64,000 nucleotides of DNA from positions 62,001 to 126,000 of the forward strand of contig NZ_VZZZ01000005.1 in the NCBI RefSeq assembly GCF_009193265.1. Direction: 5' to 3'. Positions 43,054-52,558 of this stretch are shown piece by piece (within the stretch, counting starts at the first letter, position 1; every line of letters starts with the position of its first letter). This DNA is from Marinobacter changyiensis (lineage in GTDB: Bacteria > Pseudomonadota > Gammaproteobacteria > Pseudomonadales > Oleiphilaceae). The notes beneath the pieces are model-generated. The model saw only the letters and a list, made by a program, of their open reading frames with translations. It was not told the DNA's origin and searched no databases. The position numbers and the translations under genes are program-made.

Positions 43054-45717
43054 TCACTTCTGACCTGGCGCCGCAGATGTCGCTGCCTTTGTCTTCAACG
43101 CTTCCAGATCTCTAGCCTCAACCCCCAGATCCCGCCAGTTATCCGGGTGGCAGGTGAACAACAGAATCTGGTGCCGCTGGGAAGCGTCGAAGAGGATCCG
43201 CTTCATGCCGACCAGGCGGCTGGAATCGCTGTGAACCAGGGTGTCATCCAGAATTACCAGGGTTGGCCTGCCGGCTTCCTGGAGCAGGTCGGCGTAGGCC
43301 AGGCGGCTGATGAGGCCCATTTGTTCCCGGGCGCCGAAGCTGAGTTCGGTGACCTGACCCAGTTCGTTGCCTCGGGTGAAGGTACCGGGAATCAGCTGTT
43401 CGTTCACTTCCAGCCGAGCCTGGGGGAAGAGCACGCTAAGGTAATGGTCCAGATGTTTCTGCAGGGGCGCCTGGAGGCGTTTTGTCAGCGCCTGCCGCCT
43501 GGTTTGCAGCAGGTCGAGCAACAGATCCAGCGCCCGGGCGCGGCGATGCAGTTCGTTGTAGCGCCGGTTCACGTGCTCCAGCTCCGCCGCCAGTTCGTTG
43601 CGCTGCTCCTCCAGGCCTTCGGCACCCCAGGCTTCCAGGCGCCCACACAGTTCGTGGATTTCCAGGGCACGGCTATTATGGGCTTTTTCCAGTTGGTCGA
43701 TGGTGGCCTTTAGCCGGGTCATGTCCTGCTGTAACAGCTCCGGACGCGCCTCGTCGATGGAGGCCTTACGCTGCGTCATGGTAGTTTCCAGCGCCTGCTG
43801 GCGTTTTTGTTCTTCGGTTATGTCGCGGTCCAGTTCGTCTTGTTGTTGTTGACGCTCCGGGCCGTTGAGCTCGGCCCTTAGCTCTTCCCACTCCCGCTTT
43901 GCGCTTTCGCAGGCATGGCTGGTTTTCAGGACGCCGGTTTCATGCTGACGGAAAGCCTGTTCCGCATCGTTCAGTCGTTGCTCGGCAGCGGCAAGATCTG
44001 CCTCCGCCGCGGCCAGGGTTTTTGGCGCCTCATCCGCTCCCGCTTCCAGGATAGCCTGCCAGTCCTTGCGTCGCTCAGCGAGCTCCTCGTTTACCTCTGT
44101 CTGTCGGCTTTTAAGCCGGTCAATCCCGCCCGGTGCAACGGACTTGAGCAACTCGTCCAGTCGTTCGACCTGGATGCTCGCGTCCTGATATCGGGCCAGC
44201 CGCTTTTCTGCTGCCACCGACGATTGAACGCTCAGGCCTGCGAGCTGATCCTGCAGGTCTTTTTCCAGGCGTTCTATCTGACGGCGCACCCGCCCTAAAT
44301 CCTCACCGCCGGGCATGATGCCCAGGGTTCCTATGCCGGGAATCGCCAGCGTACTATCATCCAGCAGCCGTTCTGTGCCCTGCCCTTCCACCGGCTTTCC
44401 GTTCAGTTGCAGGATTTTGCCCGGCTCCAACTGCCAGCTCAGGCGGGTGGCAATGCTTTCTGAGCGGATGGTTTCCTCTTCCAGGGCACGTCGGGTTTTC
44501 TGCAGCTGTTCCACGCCAGCCTTGTCGATCAGGTTCTGCTGTTTGGCCTGCCGGGCCTGGTCGAGTCGGGTCTGGTAATCGGTGGCTTTGGCCACACCGG
44601 CTTCCAGTGCCCTGAGGTCATTCTCAAGCTGGGTCAGATCCCGCTGCAAGCGCTGGCGATGGTCATGCAGGCGAGCTTTATCCACCATCTGTCTGGCAGC
44701 TTCATACTGTTTGCGGGCGTCTTCAACGGCGCCATTCAGCACCGGGGCCTGAGCCTGTTGCTGCTGTAGGGCACGTTCGGCGCTTTGAAAGACGGCTTGT
44801 CGTTGGTCGAGTTTTCGGCGCTGATCGTCGAACTGTTCTCTGCTGCGCATCAACAGCTCGAGTCTCTGATGAACGCTGTTGAGCGCTTCATGGTCCCGTT
44901 GTTGCTGTTGCTGCAGGGTCTCGATTTCCCGGAAACGGGTTTCAGCGAGTTTCAGGTTGTCGCGGGCCCCGTCCCAGGGGCGTTCCCGTTCCGCCTTATT
45001 GTGGGCTTCCCGCAGGATTCCCAGCCGGTCCACCAGGGACTGGTAGCGCTCAATGCGCTCATCAAGTTCAACCAGGCGGGTTTCCAGCTGTTGCCGGTCC
45101 CGGTCCAGTTGCACGTAATCGCCCCGGGGTTTACCGGTGGTGGTAAGCAATTCTGCGCGTTGCTGTTCGACGGACTGGATCACCTCGTCGCCACCACTGC
45201 TGGCTACCTCGCCTACCAGGTTGTTCAAAGCAGACTGTAAATGCTCACTGGCGTTGCCCACGGCCAGTTCAATATCCTGCCCGGTGCCTTGCTCCACCCA
45301 CAGCAGGCCGGGGATACCCCAGTGTTCGGCTTTGCTGGCGCCTTTTTTGGCGAACTGGTAGCCCAGCAGATCGGCCAGTTTCTCCTCGGCCTCTTCCCCG
45401 CTGAAGCTATCCGAGCCGATCTGGAGGTCACAGCGTTTGCGTTGCAGAAACTGTTTGGTCAGTTGCCACTGTTGCTGACCATGCTCGAAAGATATCTCGA
45501 CCGTGGGTGCCGCGCCGGAGTCGCCCCAGGGGCGCAGGTCCTCAACCGCGCTGGAGCGATAACGCTCGAAGAAGGCGGCGCGGATGGCCCGCACCAGAGT
45601 GCTCTTGCCGGATTCGTTGGGACCGTGCACAAGATTGAGGCCCGGCTGCAGGTTATCCAGGGTCAGGCTGGCTCTGAACTGCCGGAGATCCTCAATGCGG
45701 ACACGTTGCAATTTCAT
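43054..45717 (-). CDS. SMC-like ATPase, SbcC/YhaN-type
   Basis: This 887-residue protein is an SMC/Rad50-like ATPase. Walker A GPNESGKST is at residues 32-40; the signature LSFGAREQMGLISRLAYADL and Walker B LVILDDTLVHSD are near the end. Between them lie long coiled coils rich in Q, E, L and R (about 180-730) with a globular break near residues 435-470. The layout resembles YhaN more than classical SbcC, and no CxxC zinc hook is visible. Its start overlaps the end of the partner nuclease gene by 4 bases. The pair probably processes DNA ends or hairpins. Confidence 0.86.
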   Translation of the reverse strand: MKLQRVRIEDLRQFRASLTLDNLQPGLNLVHGPNESGKSTLVRAIRAAFFERYRSSAVEDLRPWGDSGAAPTVEISFEHGQQQWQLTKQFLQRKRCDLQIGSDSFSGEEAEEKLADLLGYQFAKKGASKAEHWGIPGLLWVEQGTGQDIELAVGNASEHLQSALNNLVGEVASSGGDEVIQSVEQQRAELLTTTGKPRGDYVQLDRDRQQLETRLVELDERIERYQSLVDRLGILREAHNKAERERPWDGARDNLKLAETRFREIETLQQQQQRDHEALNSVHQRLELLMRSREQFDDQRRKLDQRQAVFQSAERALQQQQAQAPVLNGAVEDARKQYEAARQMVDKARLHDHRQRLQRDLTQLENDLRALEAGVAKATDYQTRLDQARQAKQQNLIDKAGVEQLQKTRRALEEETIRSESIATRLSWQLEPGKILQLNGKPVEGQGTERLLDDSTLAIPGIGTLGIMPGGEDLGRVRRQIERLEKDLQDQLAGLSVQSSVAAEKRLARYQDASIQVERLDELLKSVAPGGIDRLKSRQTEVNEELAERRKDWQAILEAGADEAPKTLAAAEADLAAAEQRLNDAEQAFRQHETGVLKTSHACESAKREWEELRAELNGPERQQQQDELDRDITEEQKRQQALETTMTQRKASIDEARPELLQQDMTRLKATIDQLEKAHNSRALEIHELCGRLEAWGAEGLEEQRNELAAELEHVNRRYNELHRRARALDLLLDLLQTRRQALTKRLQAPLQKHLDHYLSVLFPQARLEVNEQLIPGTFTRGNELGQVTELSFGAREQMGLISRLAYADLLQEAGRPTLVILDDTLVHSDSSRLVGMKRILFDASQRHQILLFTCHPDNWRDLGVEARDLEALKTKAATSAAPGQK

Positions 45718-46889
45718 CGTCCGGCCCCCCCGGCCGCTGTGCCATACCCGGCAGCAGCAGACGCTTGTTCGGCACTCCCCGGGGAGCTTCTCGCTTTCAG
45801 AAGCCGGGCCAGGATCCCCAGAGCATCACGGGCCTCCGTCTGGCTTTCGCCGCTTTGCAGGGCTCTCAGTTCCTTGATCGCTTCACCCAGATACCCGTCC
45901 GCATGGAGGGCGGCAATATCCTCATCGGTGGGTTCCAGCTGCAGCCCGGCGCGATCGCAGGACACGCTCCGATATTTTGCTTCAGCGACAGACAGCGCTT
46001 CTGTCAGGCGCTGGTCGTCCGCCAGAGTGATTGTGCCCTCCAGCCGGCAATCGATCACGGAAGTCTCTGGCAGGTTCTCCAGGCGCTTCAGTAATGCGTC
46101 GAGATCGGATGCCACTGAAAGCTGCTCCCGCCACTGATGCCAGCGGTATTTTGCGGTGTCATGCCAGGTCACTTCAGGACGTGCACCCGGCTCCGCGATC
46201 TCCACGATCAGCGCATAGCCTGCGTCATTATTGCGGAACCGCTCCGGCTCAGGCGTGCCGCTGTACCAGGTGCGCTCATTGACTTCTTTCGCCCCGTGCC
46301 AGTCGCCCAGGGCGAGGTAATCCAGGTTTGCCCGCTCGACACGGTCTGGCGCGATCGGGTTGGTGGCGTCCACTTCGTCCGGCAGGATGCCCTGCACGCT
46401 GCCATGGGCCAGGCCCACGCGGATAAGGCCTGCAGGCGTTGCCATGGTATCGAAAGCTTCGGTCAGATCGCTGTAGGTATGGCGCTGGGTCAGAGGTGCT
46501 GCCAGAACTGCAATGCCCTGCTCTGCCAGCGGGATGATGCCACTCTCAAGCGCGAGTAGAACATTGGCGGGAACGGCACTGAGCCGCTGGGCCCGGGTCC
46601 ACACACTTTCCACCAGCGCGGCATCATGGTTGCCAGGCAGCAAGACCCAGGGCCCCGAGAAACCGGCCATGGCGTTAAACACCCGTCGTATCGTCCGCTC
46701 CGACACCATCTGTGCATCGAATACGTCACCCGCGACCAGCACCGCGTCACAGCCTTGATCGGTGGCAAGTTCCGCCAACCGCTCGATGGCCCCGTAACGG
46801 GCTTCGGCTAAAGCGGCGCCGTCATCCGTATCGAACCGGCTGAACACGCGTCCCATCTGCCAGTCTGCTGTGTGTAGAAACTTCGGCAC
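45714..46889 (-). CDS. SbcD/YhaO-type DNA repair exonuclease
   Basis: This calcineurin-like phosphoesterase has the metal-binding motifs LHTADWQMGR, AGDVFDAQMV, LPGNHDAALV and LAHGSVQG in order, typical of Mre11/SbcD nucleases. The most likely start is GTG at 46889 (encoding VPKFLHTADW), preceded by AAGGA, giving 391 residues; an in-frame ATG at 46997 would add 36 residues without similarity to the family. The C-terminal domain (after residue 300) is the YhaO-like ATPase-contact region. Four-base overlap with the ATPase gene makes an operon. Confidence 0.88.
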   Translation of the reverse strand: MPKFLHTADWQMGRVFSRFDTDDGAALAEARYGAIERLAELATDQGCDAVLVAGDVFDAQMVSERTIRRVFNAMAGFSGPWVLLPGNHDAALVESVWTRAQRLSAVPANVLLALESGIIPLAEQGIAVLAAPLTQRHTYSDLTEAFDTMATPAGLIRVGLAHGSVQGILPDEVDATNPIAPDRVERANLDYLALGDWHGAKEVNERTWYSGTPEPERFRNNDAGYALIVEIAEPGARPEVTWHDTAKYRWHQWREQLSVASDLDALLKRLENLPETSVIDCRLEGTITLADDQRLTEALSVAEAKYRSVSCDRAGLQLEPTDEDIAALHADGYLGEAIKELRALQSGESQTEARDALGILARLLKARSSPGSAEQASAAAGYGTAAGGAGR

Positions 46890-47128
46890 GTAACGTCCTT
46901 TTATCAATAGGTGAATGAGCCGACTGGTCGAAAGTATCCAGAACGGTCTGATCCGTTGCAAGCCAGAGGTATGAAACCCGCTGATTCCCGCCGACACCCG
47001 TGCCGTTTTTGGACGGCTCCATGTCGTATTGGATTTATCGGCCTTGCTGGATCAGAGCCACATTGAAGCAAAGCCGTGCCCGGCATACCGGAGCAAACAG
47101 GCGTTCATTGTGCAGAAAGGGGCGCAAG

Positions 47129-49699
47129 ATGACACAACTACCGAAACGTGCAAAAGTCGTGATCATTGGCCAGGGCGGTATCGTTGGGTCCTCGGTCGCC
47201 CACCACCTGATCGAACAGGGCTGGGATGACATTGTGGGGCTGGAAAAATCCGCCATTCCCACTGATATCGGCTCGACTTCCCACGCCTCGGACTTCTGCT
47301 TCACCACCTCCCACGACAAACTGAACATCTACACCACCAAATACAGCCAGGTCTTTTATGAGAAGCGTGGCAATTATGTCAAGTGCGGCGGCATGGAAGT
47401 CGCTCGCGTTGATGACGATGAACGCATGGACGAACTGCGCCGCAAGGTAGGTTCCGGGAAAGCCTTTGGCACCAATGTCAGCATGATTTCACCCAGGCAG
47501 GCGAAGGCACTGTTCCCCCTTCTGGATGAAAGCCGGATCCAGGGCGCCATGTGGGACCCGGACGCCGGGCTTGTGGTGCCTCGCTCCCAGAAAGTAGCGG
47601 GCGACCTGGTGGCGGAAGCGGTCGCCACCGGCAAACTGCAGGCTTTTGCCTACACCCCGGCGATCCGTATCGATGTCCGGGATGGCCAGGTGCGCGGCGT
47701 TGACACCCACAAGGGCTACATCGAAACCGAATACGTGGTGCTTTCCATGGGTATCTGGGGCCCGTTGATGGCGAACACCGCCAAGGCACCCCTGCCGTTG
47801 ATGCCGCTGGAGCACCCCCTGCTGTTCTTCGGCCCCTGCGAGGAATTGGCCGGCACCGGCAAGCAGATCGTCTATCCGCTGTTCCGCGACCAGGGCAACT
47901 CTGCCTACGTGCGGGACACCGGGGATCCCACCACCACCGAAGGTGGTCGTATCGAATGGGGCTACTACGAAGCCGAAAACCCACGGCTGGTCTACCCCGG
48001 CGCCATTGCCGAGCCCGGCGAGGCACGGATGTCACCCTCCATGCGGGACCTTTCACTGGATCAGGTAATGAGCGCCTACGAAAAAGCCATTGAAATGACC
48101 CCGATCCTGGGCGAGCTGGGCTGGGAGGAAAAGCACTCCTTCAACGGCCTGCTGTCGGTGACACCCGATGGCGGTTCCCTGATAGGGGAATCCCCGGAAG
48201 TACGCAATCTCTGGTTCTGCGAAGCGGTGTGGGTCAAGGACGGCCCCGGGGCGGGCAAGATACTGGCAGACTGGATGACCCATGGCTCGCCGGAGATGGA
48301 TCCCCACAGTGTGGATATCGCCCGCCACTACCCGCTGCAGAAAACACCGGATTTCGTCTACAACCGCTGCTACGAAACCGCCAAGAAGATCTACACCCCG
48401 GCGATTCATCCTCGGGAGCCCTATATGACCGGGCGCAAGCTGCGCACCAGCCCTTTTTACCTGCGAGAGGCAGAACTGGGCGCCTATTTCATGGAAGTCG
48501 CCGGCTGGGAGCGAGCCCATGGCTACGCCGCCAATGAGGCAACCCTGTTGGCAAAATACCGCGATCGCATCCCGGTGCGGGAACACGAATGGGACGCCCG
48601 GCATTTCTGGGAAGTATCCAACGCCGAGCAACTGGAAATGAGCGCATCCGTGGGCATGATCAACCTGTCCCACTTCGCCATTTTCGACATCTCCGGCGCT
48701 GACGCGGAAGCGCTGCTGGAATACCTGTCGGTGGCCAGGGTGGGCGGCACCACGCCCCATGGCAAAGGCGTCTATACCCATTTTCTGGATGCCCGAGGGG
48801 GTATTCGCTCCGACCTGACCATCATCCGACGGAACGATAACGACTACCGGGTAGTCTGTGGCGGCGACACCGGTCACCGGGACTATTGTTGGATCACCCG
48901 CATGGCCCGGGATAAAGGTCTGCACAACTTCCGCCTGCAGGACCGCACCGACGAGTTGGCGACCCTGGGGCTCTGGGGACCGAAGGCCCGGGAAACCTTG
49001 GCGCAGTTCGTCACTGAACCCGAGGAACTGTCGCCAGAGAATTTCCCCTTTGCCACCGCACGGGAACTGGACATCGGGGGCGTGCCGGTCTGGGCCTTCC
49101 GGATCTCCTACGTCGGTGAACAGGGCTGGGAGCTTTACTTCCCGTTCAGCTATGGTGTGCGAATCTGGGACCTGCTGTTTGAGGCCGGTGTTACCCCGGT
49201 GGGCATCGAAACCTACGCCAATACCCGGCGCCTGGAGAAGAGCCTGCGCCTGCAGAACGTGGACCTGGAAACCGAATACAACCTTTATGAAGCCGGGCTG
49301 CAACGGCCCAAGGTAAAAGACGCGGATTTCCACGGCAAGGCCGCCTATCTGGAACAGCGGGGCTGGCCCAACCAGGCGGCGTATCTTTGCACCATGACCA
49401 TGACGGAACACAGGGACGCCAATGGTGTACTGCGGTATCCGGTTGGCCAGTGGCCGATTCTCGACCCTCAGACCGGCGAGGTACTGGTGGACAGCCACGG
49501 CCGCCGCTCCTATAACACCAGCGTAGTCTGGGGCCCCTCTGTGGGCAAAATCATCCTGCTGGGATATATTCCGGTGGACTATGCCCAGGAAGGCCGGGAA
49601 CTGGCCCTCGAGTACTTCCAGGAGCACTACCCAATCCGTATCGAGGCGGTGGGCTACCGCGCCCTGTTTGATCCGGACAACGAACGGGTCAAGTCGTGA
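47129..49699 (+). CDS. FAD-dependent dehydrogenase with GcvT domain (dimethylglycine/sarcosine dehydrogenase-like)
   Basis: This 856-residue two-part enzyme has an N-terminal DAO-type FAD domain (VVIIGQGGIVGSSVAHHLIE; GSTSHASDFCF) and a C-terminal GcvT/tetrahydrofolate-binding domain (about 470-850; FWEVSNAEQLEMSASVGMIN, IRSDLTIIRRNDNDYRVVCG, ISYVGEQGWELYFPF). Such fused enzymes oxidise dimethylglycine or sarcosine and pass the one-carbon unit to THF as methylene-THF. ATG at 47129 has an AAAGGGG site; a start 43 codons earlier is out of the FAD fold. The nearby serine dehydratase, formate-THF ligase and GbdR-like regulator suit choline/glycine-betaine breakdown. The exact substrate is open. 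Confidence 0.88.
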   Translation: MTQLPKRAKVVIIGQGGIVGSSVAHHLIEQGWDDIVGLEKSAIPTDIGSTSHASDFCFTTSHDKLNIYTTKYSQVFYEKRGNYVKCGGMEVARVDDDERMDELRRKVGSGKAFGTNVSMISPRQAKALFPLLDESRIQGAMWDPDAGLVVPRSQKVAGDLVAEAVATGKLQAFAYTPAIRIDVRDGQVRGVDTHKGYIETEYVVLSMGIWGPLMANTAKAPLPLMPLEHPLLFFGPCEELAGTGKQIVYPLFRDQGNSAYVRDTGDPTTTEGGRIEWGYYEAENPRLVYPGAIAEPGEARMSPSMRDLSLDQVMSAYEKAIEMTPILGELGWEEKHSFNGLLSVTPDGGSLIGESPEVRNLWFCEAVWVKDGPGAGKILADWMTHGSPEMDPHSVDIARHYPLQKTPDFVYNRCYETAKKIYTPAIHPREPYMTGRKLRTSPFYLREAELGAYFMEVAGWERAHGYAANEATLLAKYRDRIPVREHEWDARHFWEVSNAEQLEMSASVGMINLSHFAIFDISGADAEALLEYLSVARVGGTTPHGKGVYTHFLDARGGIRSDLTIIRRNDNDYRVVCGGDTGHRDYCWITRMARDKGLHNFRLQDRTDELATLGLWGPKARETLAQFVTEPEELSPENFPFATARELDIGGVPVWAFRISYVGEQGWELYFPFSYGVRIWDLLFEAGVTPVGIETYANTRRLEKSLRLQNVDLETEYNLYEAGLQRPKVKDADFHGKAAYLEQRGWPNQAAYLCTMTMTEHRDANGVLRYPVGQWPILDPQTGEVLVDSHGRRSYNTSVVWGPSVGKIILLGYIPVDYAQEGRELALEYFQEHYPIRIEAVGYRALFDPDNERVKS

Positions 49700-49726
49700 C
49701 CAGTTCTCGCCAGCCGCGCCTGACGG

Positions 49727-51109
49727 TCAGCATTCAATGATGTTGACCGCTAGCCCTCCCCTTGCAGTTTCCTTGTACTTGTCCAGCATATCGCGGCCGG
49801 TTTCCCTCATGGTGTGCAACACTTTATCCAGCGAAACGTAATGCTTGCCATCACCCCGCAGGGCCATGATGGCGGCGTCGATGGCCTTCACCGAGGCCAT
49901 GGCATTGCGCTCGATACAGGGAATCTGCACCAGCCCGCCAATGGGGTCGCAGGTCATGCCAAGGTGGTGCTCCATGCCAATTTCGGCAGCGTTTTCCACC
50001 TGTTCAGGCGAACCGCCAGTCGCCGCAGCCAGACCGGCCGCAGCCATGGCACAGGCCGAACCAACCTCGCCCTGGCAGCCCACTTCAGCGCCGGAGATGG
50101 ATGCATTTTCCTTGAATAGCACGCCAATCGCCCCGGCGGTCAGCATAAAGCGCACAATACCGTCTTCATCCGCCTGGGGGCAGAACTCCCAGTAATAGTG
50201 AAGTACAGCCGGAATAATGCCCGCTGCGCCATTGGTTGGCGCTGTTACAATACGTCCGCCGGCGGCGTTTTCCTCGTTGACGGCCAGGGCATATAGATTC
50301 ACCCAGTCCAGGGCGCTCAGGGACGGTGAAATCAGATCCACCCGCTGCTTATCCATCAGCGAACGGTAGAGCGACGCGGCACGGCGTCGGACCTTGAGGC
50401 CGCCTGGCAACTCTCCTTCATGGGCAATACCATTCTGTACGCAGGCCCGCATCACCCGCCAGAGTTCCAGGATACCGCCGCGAATCTCATCCGGTGTGCG
50501 CCAGGCCTGTTCATTGGCGTACATGATATCGGCAATTGTCAGTCCCCCTTCCCGGCACAGGCTCAGCAGCGCCTTGCCGCTGCCGAAAGGGTATGGCTGT
50601 GGCGTATCGTCTTCGCGAATAGTGGGGATGCCTTTGGTGGTGGCATCCACAACGAACCCACCGCCCACCGAGTAATAGGTTTTTTCGTACAGGCACTGGC
50701 CATTATCATCGAACGCCTGGCAGATCATGCCGTTGGGATGGTCCGGCAGGGATTTACGCCGGTAATAGACCAGATCGCTATTCTCGCGGAACCGAATAGC
50801 GTGGTGCCCTGCCACCAACAGGGTTTCGCTGCCCCGGATTCGCTCAAGGCAATCCGGCATTTCTTCGGGGTCGATACGGTCAGGCCGTTCACCCTGCAAC
50901 CCCATCATCACAGCCGGGCCAGTGCCATGGCCCTTGCCCGTAGCTCCGAGAGAGCCGTACAGGAAAACCCTCACCCGACACACAGACGCCATCAGTCCTT
51001 CTCTCGCCAAAGCGTCGGCAAACCGCCGTGCTGCCTCCATGGGGCCCACGGTATGTGAGCTGGAAGGACCAATGCCTACCTTGAACAGTTCAAACACACT
51101 GATGGCCAA
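49727..51109 (-). CDS. sdaA: L-serine ammonia-lyase
   Basis: This iron-sulfur enzyme deaminates L-serine to pyruvate. The product has the family start [20 protein letters not shown] and the cluster-linked region [20 protein letters not shown]; a second conserved part is [20 protein letters not shown]. The start is most likely a TTG at 51109, nine bases after GGAGGA, giving [12 protein letters not shown] (460 residues); the GTG three codons earlier abuts the Shine-Dalgarno. Its place beside the dehydrogenase supports glycine-to-serine-to-pyruvate flow. It is divergent from the regulator gene. Confidence 0.95.
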   Translation of the reverse strand: MAISVFELFKVGIGPSSSHTVGPMEAARRFADALAREGLMASVCRVRVFLYGSLGATGKGHGTGPAVMMGLQGERPDRIDPEEMPDCLERIRGSETLLVAGHHAIRFRENSDLVYYRRKSLPDHPNGMICQAFDDNGQCLYEKTYYSVGGGFVVDATTKGIPTIREDDTPQPYPFGSGKALLSLCREGGLTIADIMYANEQAWRTPDEIRGGILELWRVMRACVQNGIAHEGELPGGLKVRRRAASLYRSLMDKQRVDLISPSLSALDWVNLYALAVNEENAAGGRIVTAPTNGAAGIIPAVLHYYWEFCPQADEDGIVRFMLTAGAIGVLFKENASISGAEVGCQGEVGSACAMAAAGLAAATGGSPEQVENAAEIGMEHHLGMTCDPIGGLVQIPCIERNAMASVKAIDAAIMALRGDGKHYVSLDKVLHTMRETGRDMLDKYKETARGGLAVNIIEC

Positions 51110-51197
51110 TTCCGGCACTCCTCCATAGGGGCTTGTTTCAACAATAGCTCAGCCAGTGTCCGGTCGCATGCTTGCCGGCGACACCGAAAAGATGATT

Positions 51198-51331
51198 TGC
51201 GACAGGTTTCAAAGTCGCGTGGAGGCCATCCTGGAACCCACAATGTCGCATATGGACCATTGGCGTCCTGACCACCACCTTAGAATGAAGCCACACTGTA
51301 ACTGATCACTTATTGCACTATTGAGGTGCAA
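51198..51331. promoter_or_regulatory. Dyads in the sdaA / regulator divergent region
   Basis: The 309-base divergent region (51110-51418) holds three symmetrical elements. TGCGACA (51198-51204) and TGTCGCA (51244-51250) are exact inverted copies 39 bases apart. GCGAC-N10-GTCGC spans 51199-51218. TTGCAC-TATTGAG-GTGCAA lies at 51313-51331, about 90 bases before the regulator start. They are candidate sites for the GlxA-family regulator or polymerase partners. No other gene or RNA was seen there. Confidence 0.45.
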
Positions 51332-51418
51332 CAGCTAGTGTTGAGGTTGTGGTGGTCGACACGGACATTCCGGGTACCGGCAGCCACAACAGGCCCAGGC
51401 GGGGCAAGGGGGTTGCAC

Positions 51419-52558
51419 ATGACCGCTGATACAGGCTCGCTCGCAAACAGGCCCACTCAAGTGCCCTACCGGGTAGGCTTTCTGCTGATCGATAATTTCA
51501 CCCTGATCGCGTTGGCGACAGCCGTTGAGCCGCTGCGGATGGCCAATCAGTTGGCGGGCTCCGAACTTTACTCCTGGAAGTTGCTTACCGCTGAGGGCGA
51601 ACCCGCCCGGGCCAGTGATGGCATTACCATGCTGCCGGACGCTTCCCTCCGGGAAGCTCACATTTTCGATCTGGTGATTGTCGTCGCCGGCGTGGATGTC
51701 GTTCACAGCTTCTCCCGTAAGGAGATCAACTGGCTGAAACAGATGGGGCGCAGGCGGGTGTTGCTGGGGGCCGTCTGCACCGGACCCTATGTCCTGGCCA
51801 GTGCGGGGCTGCTGGATGGCCACTCCTGCAGCGCCCACTGGGAATGTCTCGAAGCGATGCAAGAAGGTTTCCCCCGGGTCCAGACCAATAATCGGCTGTT
51901 TACGGTTGAACGGGAACGGATGACCTGCACCGGCGGCACCGTGCCCATGCACATGATGCTCAGCTTTCTCGCCCGCCGACATGGTCAGGAGCTCGCCAAC
52001 GGGATTTCCCACATGTTTGTCTGTGACCGGGTGAGAGAAGAGCGCGAACAACAGCCCATGCCCATGCGCCCACAGTTGGTATGCGCCCAACCCAAGCTGG
52101 CCGAGGCGGCCCAGTTGATGGAAGCCAATATTGAGGAACCCATTGAGCTGCAGGAGCTGGCAACGCTGACACGCATTTCTCGCCGGCAGCTTGAACGTTT
52201 GTTCCTGAAACATCTGGGCTGCACGCCCTCCCGATATTACCTCTGGGTGCGTCTGAACCGCGCCCGCCGTCTGCTGAAACAAACCTCTTGCTCGATTGTG
52301 GAAATTGCCTCCATGTGCGGGTTTGTCTCGGCGACTCATTTCAGCCGCTGCTACCGCAAAACCATGGGGCAGGCACCCAAATATGAACGCATGACAGCCT
52401 GTGCAGCGGAAACTCCGGGTGACGCTCCTGAGGACATCCTGCAGAGCCTGCATTCCTCATCGCTGCAGGCGCTCAGACGCGCCCGCAGCGAACCGACCTA
52501 CGGTACTTTCAAATCCTTCAAACATACCGGCGTAGGCGAAGAAACCACCTCAGGTTAA
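51419..52558 (+). CDS. GlxA-family AraC-type regulator, GbdR-like
   Basis: This 379-residue transcription factor has an N-terminal amidotransferase-like (DJ-1/PfpI) domain ([39 protein letters not shown]) and a C-terminal AraC-type double helix-turn-helix ([40 protein letters not shown]). This class includes GbdR (glycine betaine/dimethylglycine), SouR, CdhR and ArgR. The adjoining dimethylglycine dehydrogenase-like, serine dehydratase and THF genes point to GbdR or a close analogue; the ligand is inferred. ATG at 51419 has AAGGGGG eight bases upstream; an earlier in-frame ATG at 51326 would add 31 unconserved residues. Confidence 0.87.
   Translation: MTADTGSLANRPTQVPYRVGFLLIDNFTLIALATAVEPLRMANQLAGSELYSWKLLTAEGEPARASDGITMLPDASLREAHIFDLVIVVAGVDVVHSFSRKEINWLKQMGRRRVLLGAVCTGPYVLASAGLLDGHSCSAHWECLEAMQEGFPRVQTNNRLFTVERERMTCTGGTVPMHMMLSFLARRHGQELANGISHMFVCDRVREEREQQPMPMRPQLVCAQPKLAEAAQLMEANIEEPIELQELATLTRISRRQLERLFLKHLGCTPSRYYLWVRLNRARRLLKQTSCSIVEIASMCGFVSATHFSRCYRKTMGQAPKYERMTACAAETPGDAPEDILQSLHSSSLQALRRARSEPTYGTFKSFKHTGVGEETTSG

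Noticed and set aside
48053..49627. A 524-codon minus-strand frame within the FAD-GcvT gene
   Set aside because: The plus-strand product has continuous dehydrogenase and GcvT motifs; the antisense frame is rich in H, Q and G without any domain.
51335..52453. A 372-codon minus-strand frame opposite the GbdR-like gene
   Set aside because: It has no recognised domain and the AraC-type regulator is clear on the plus strand.
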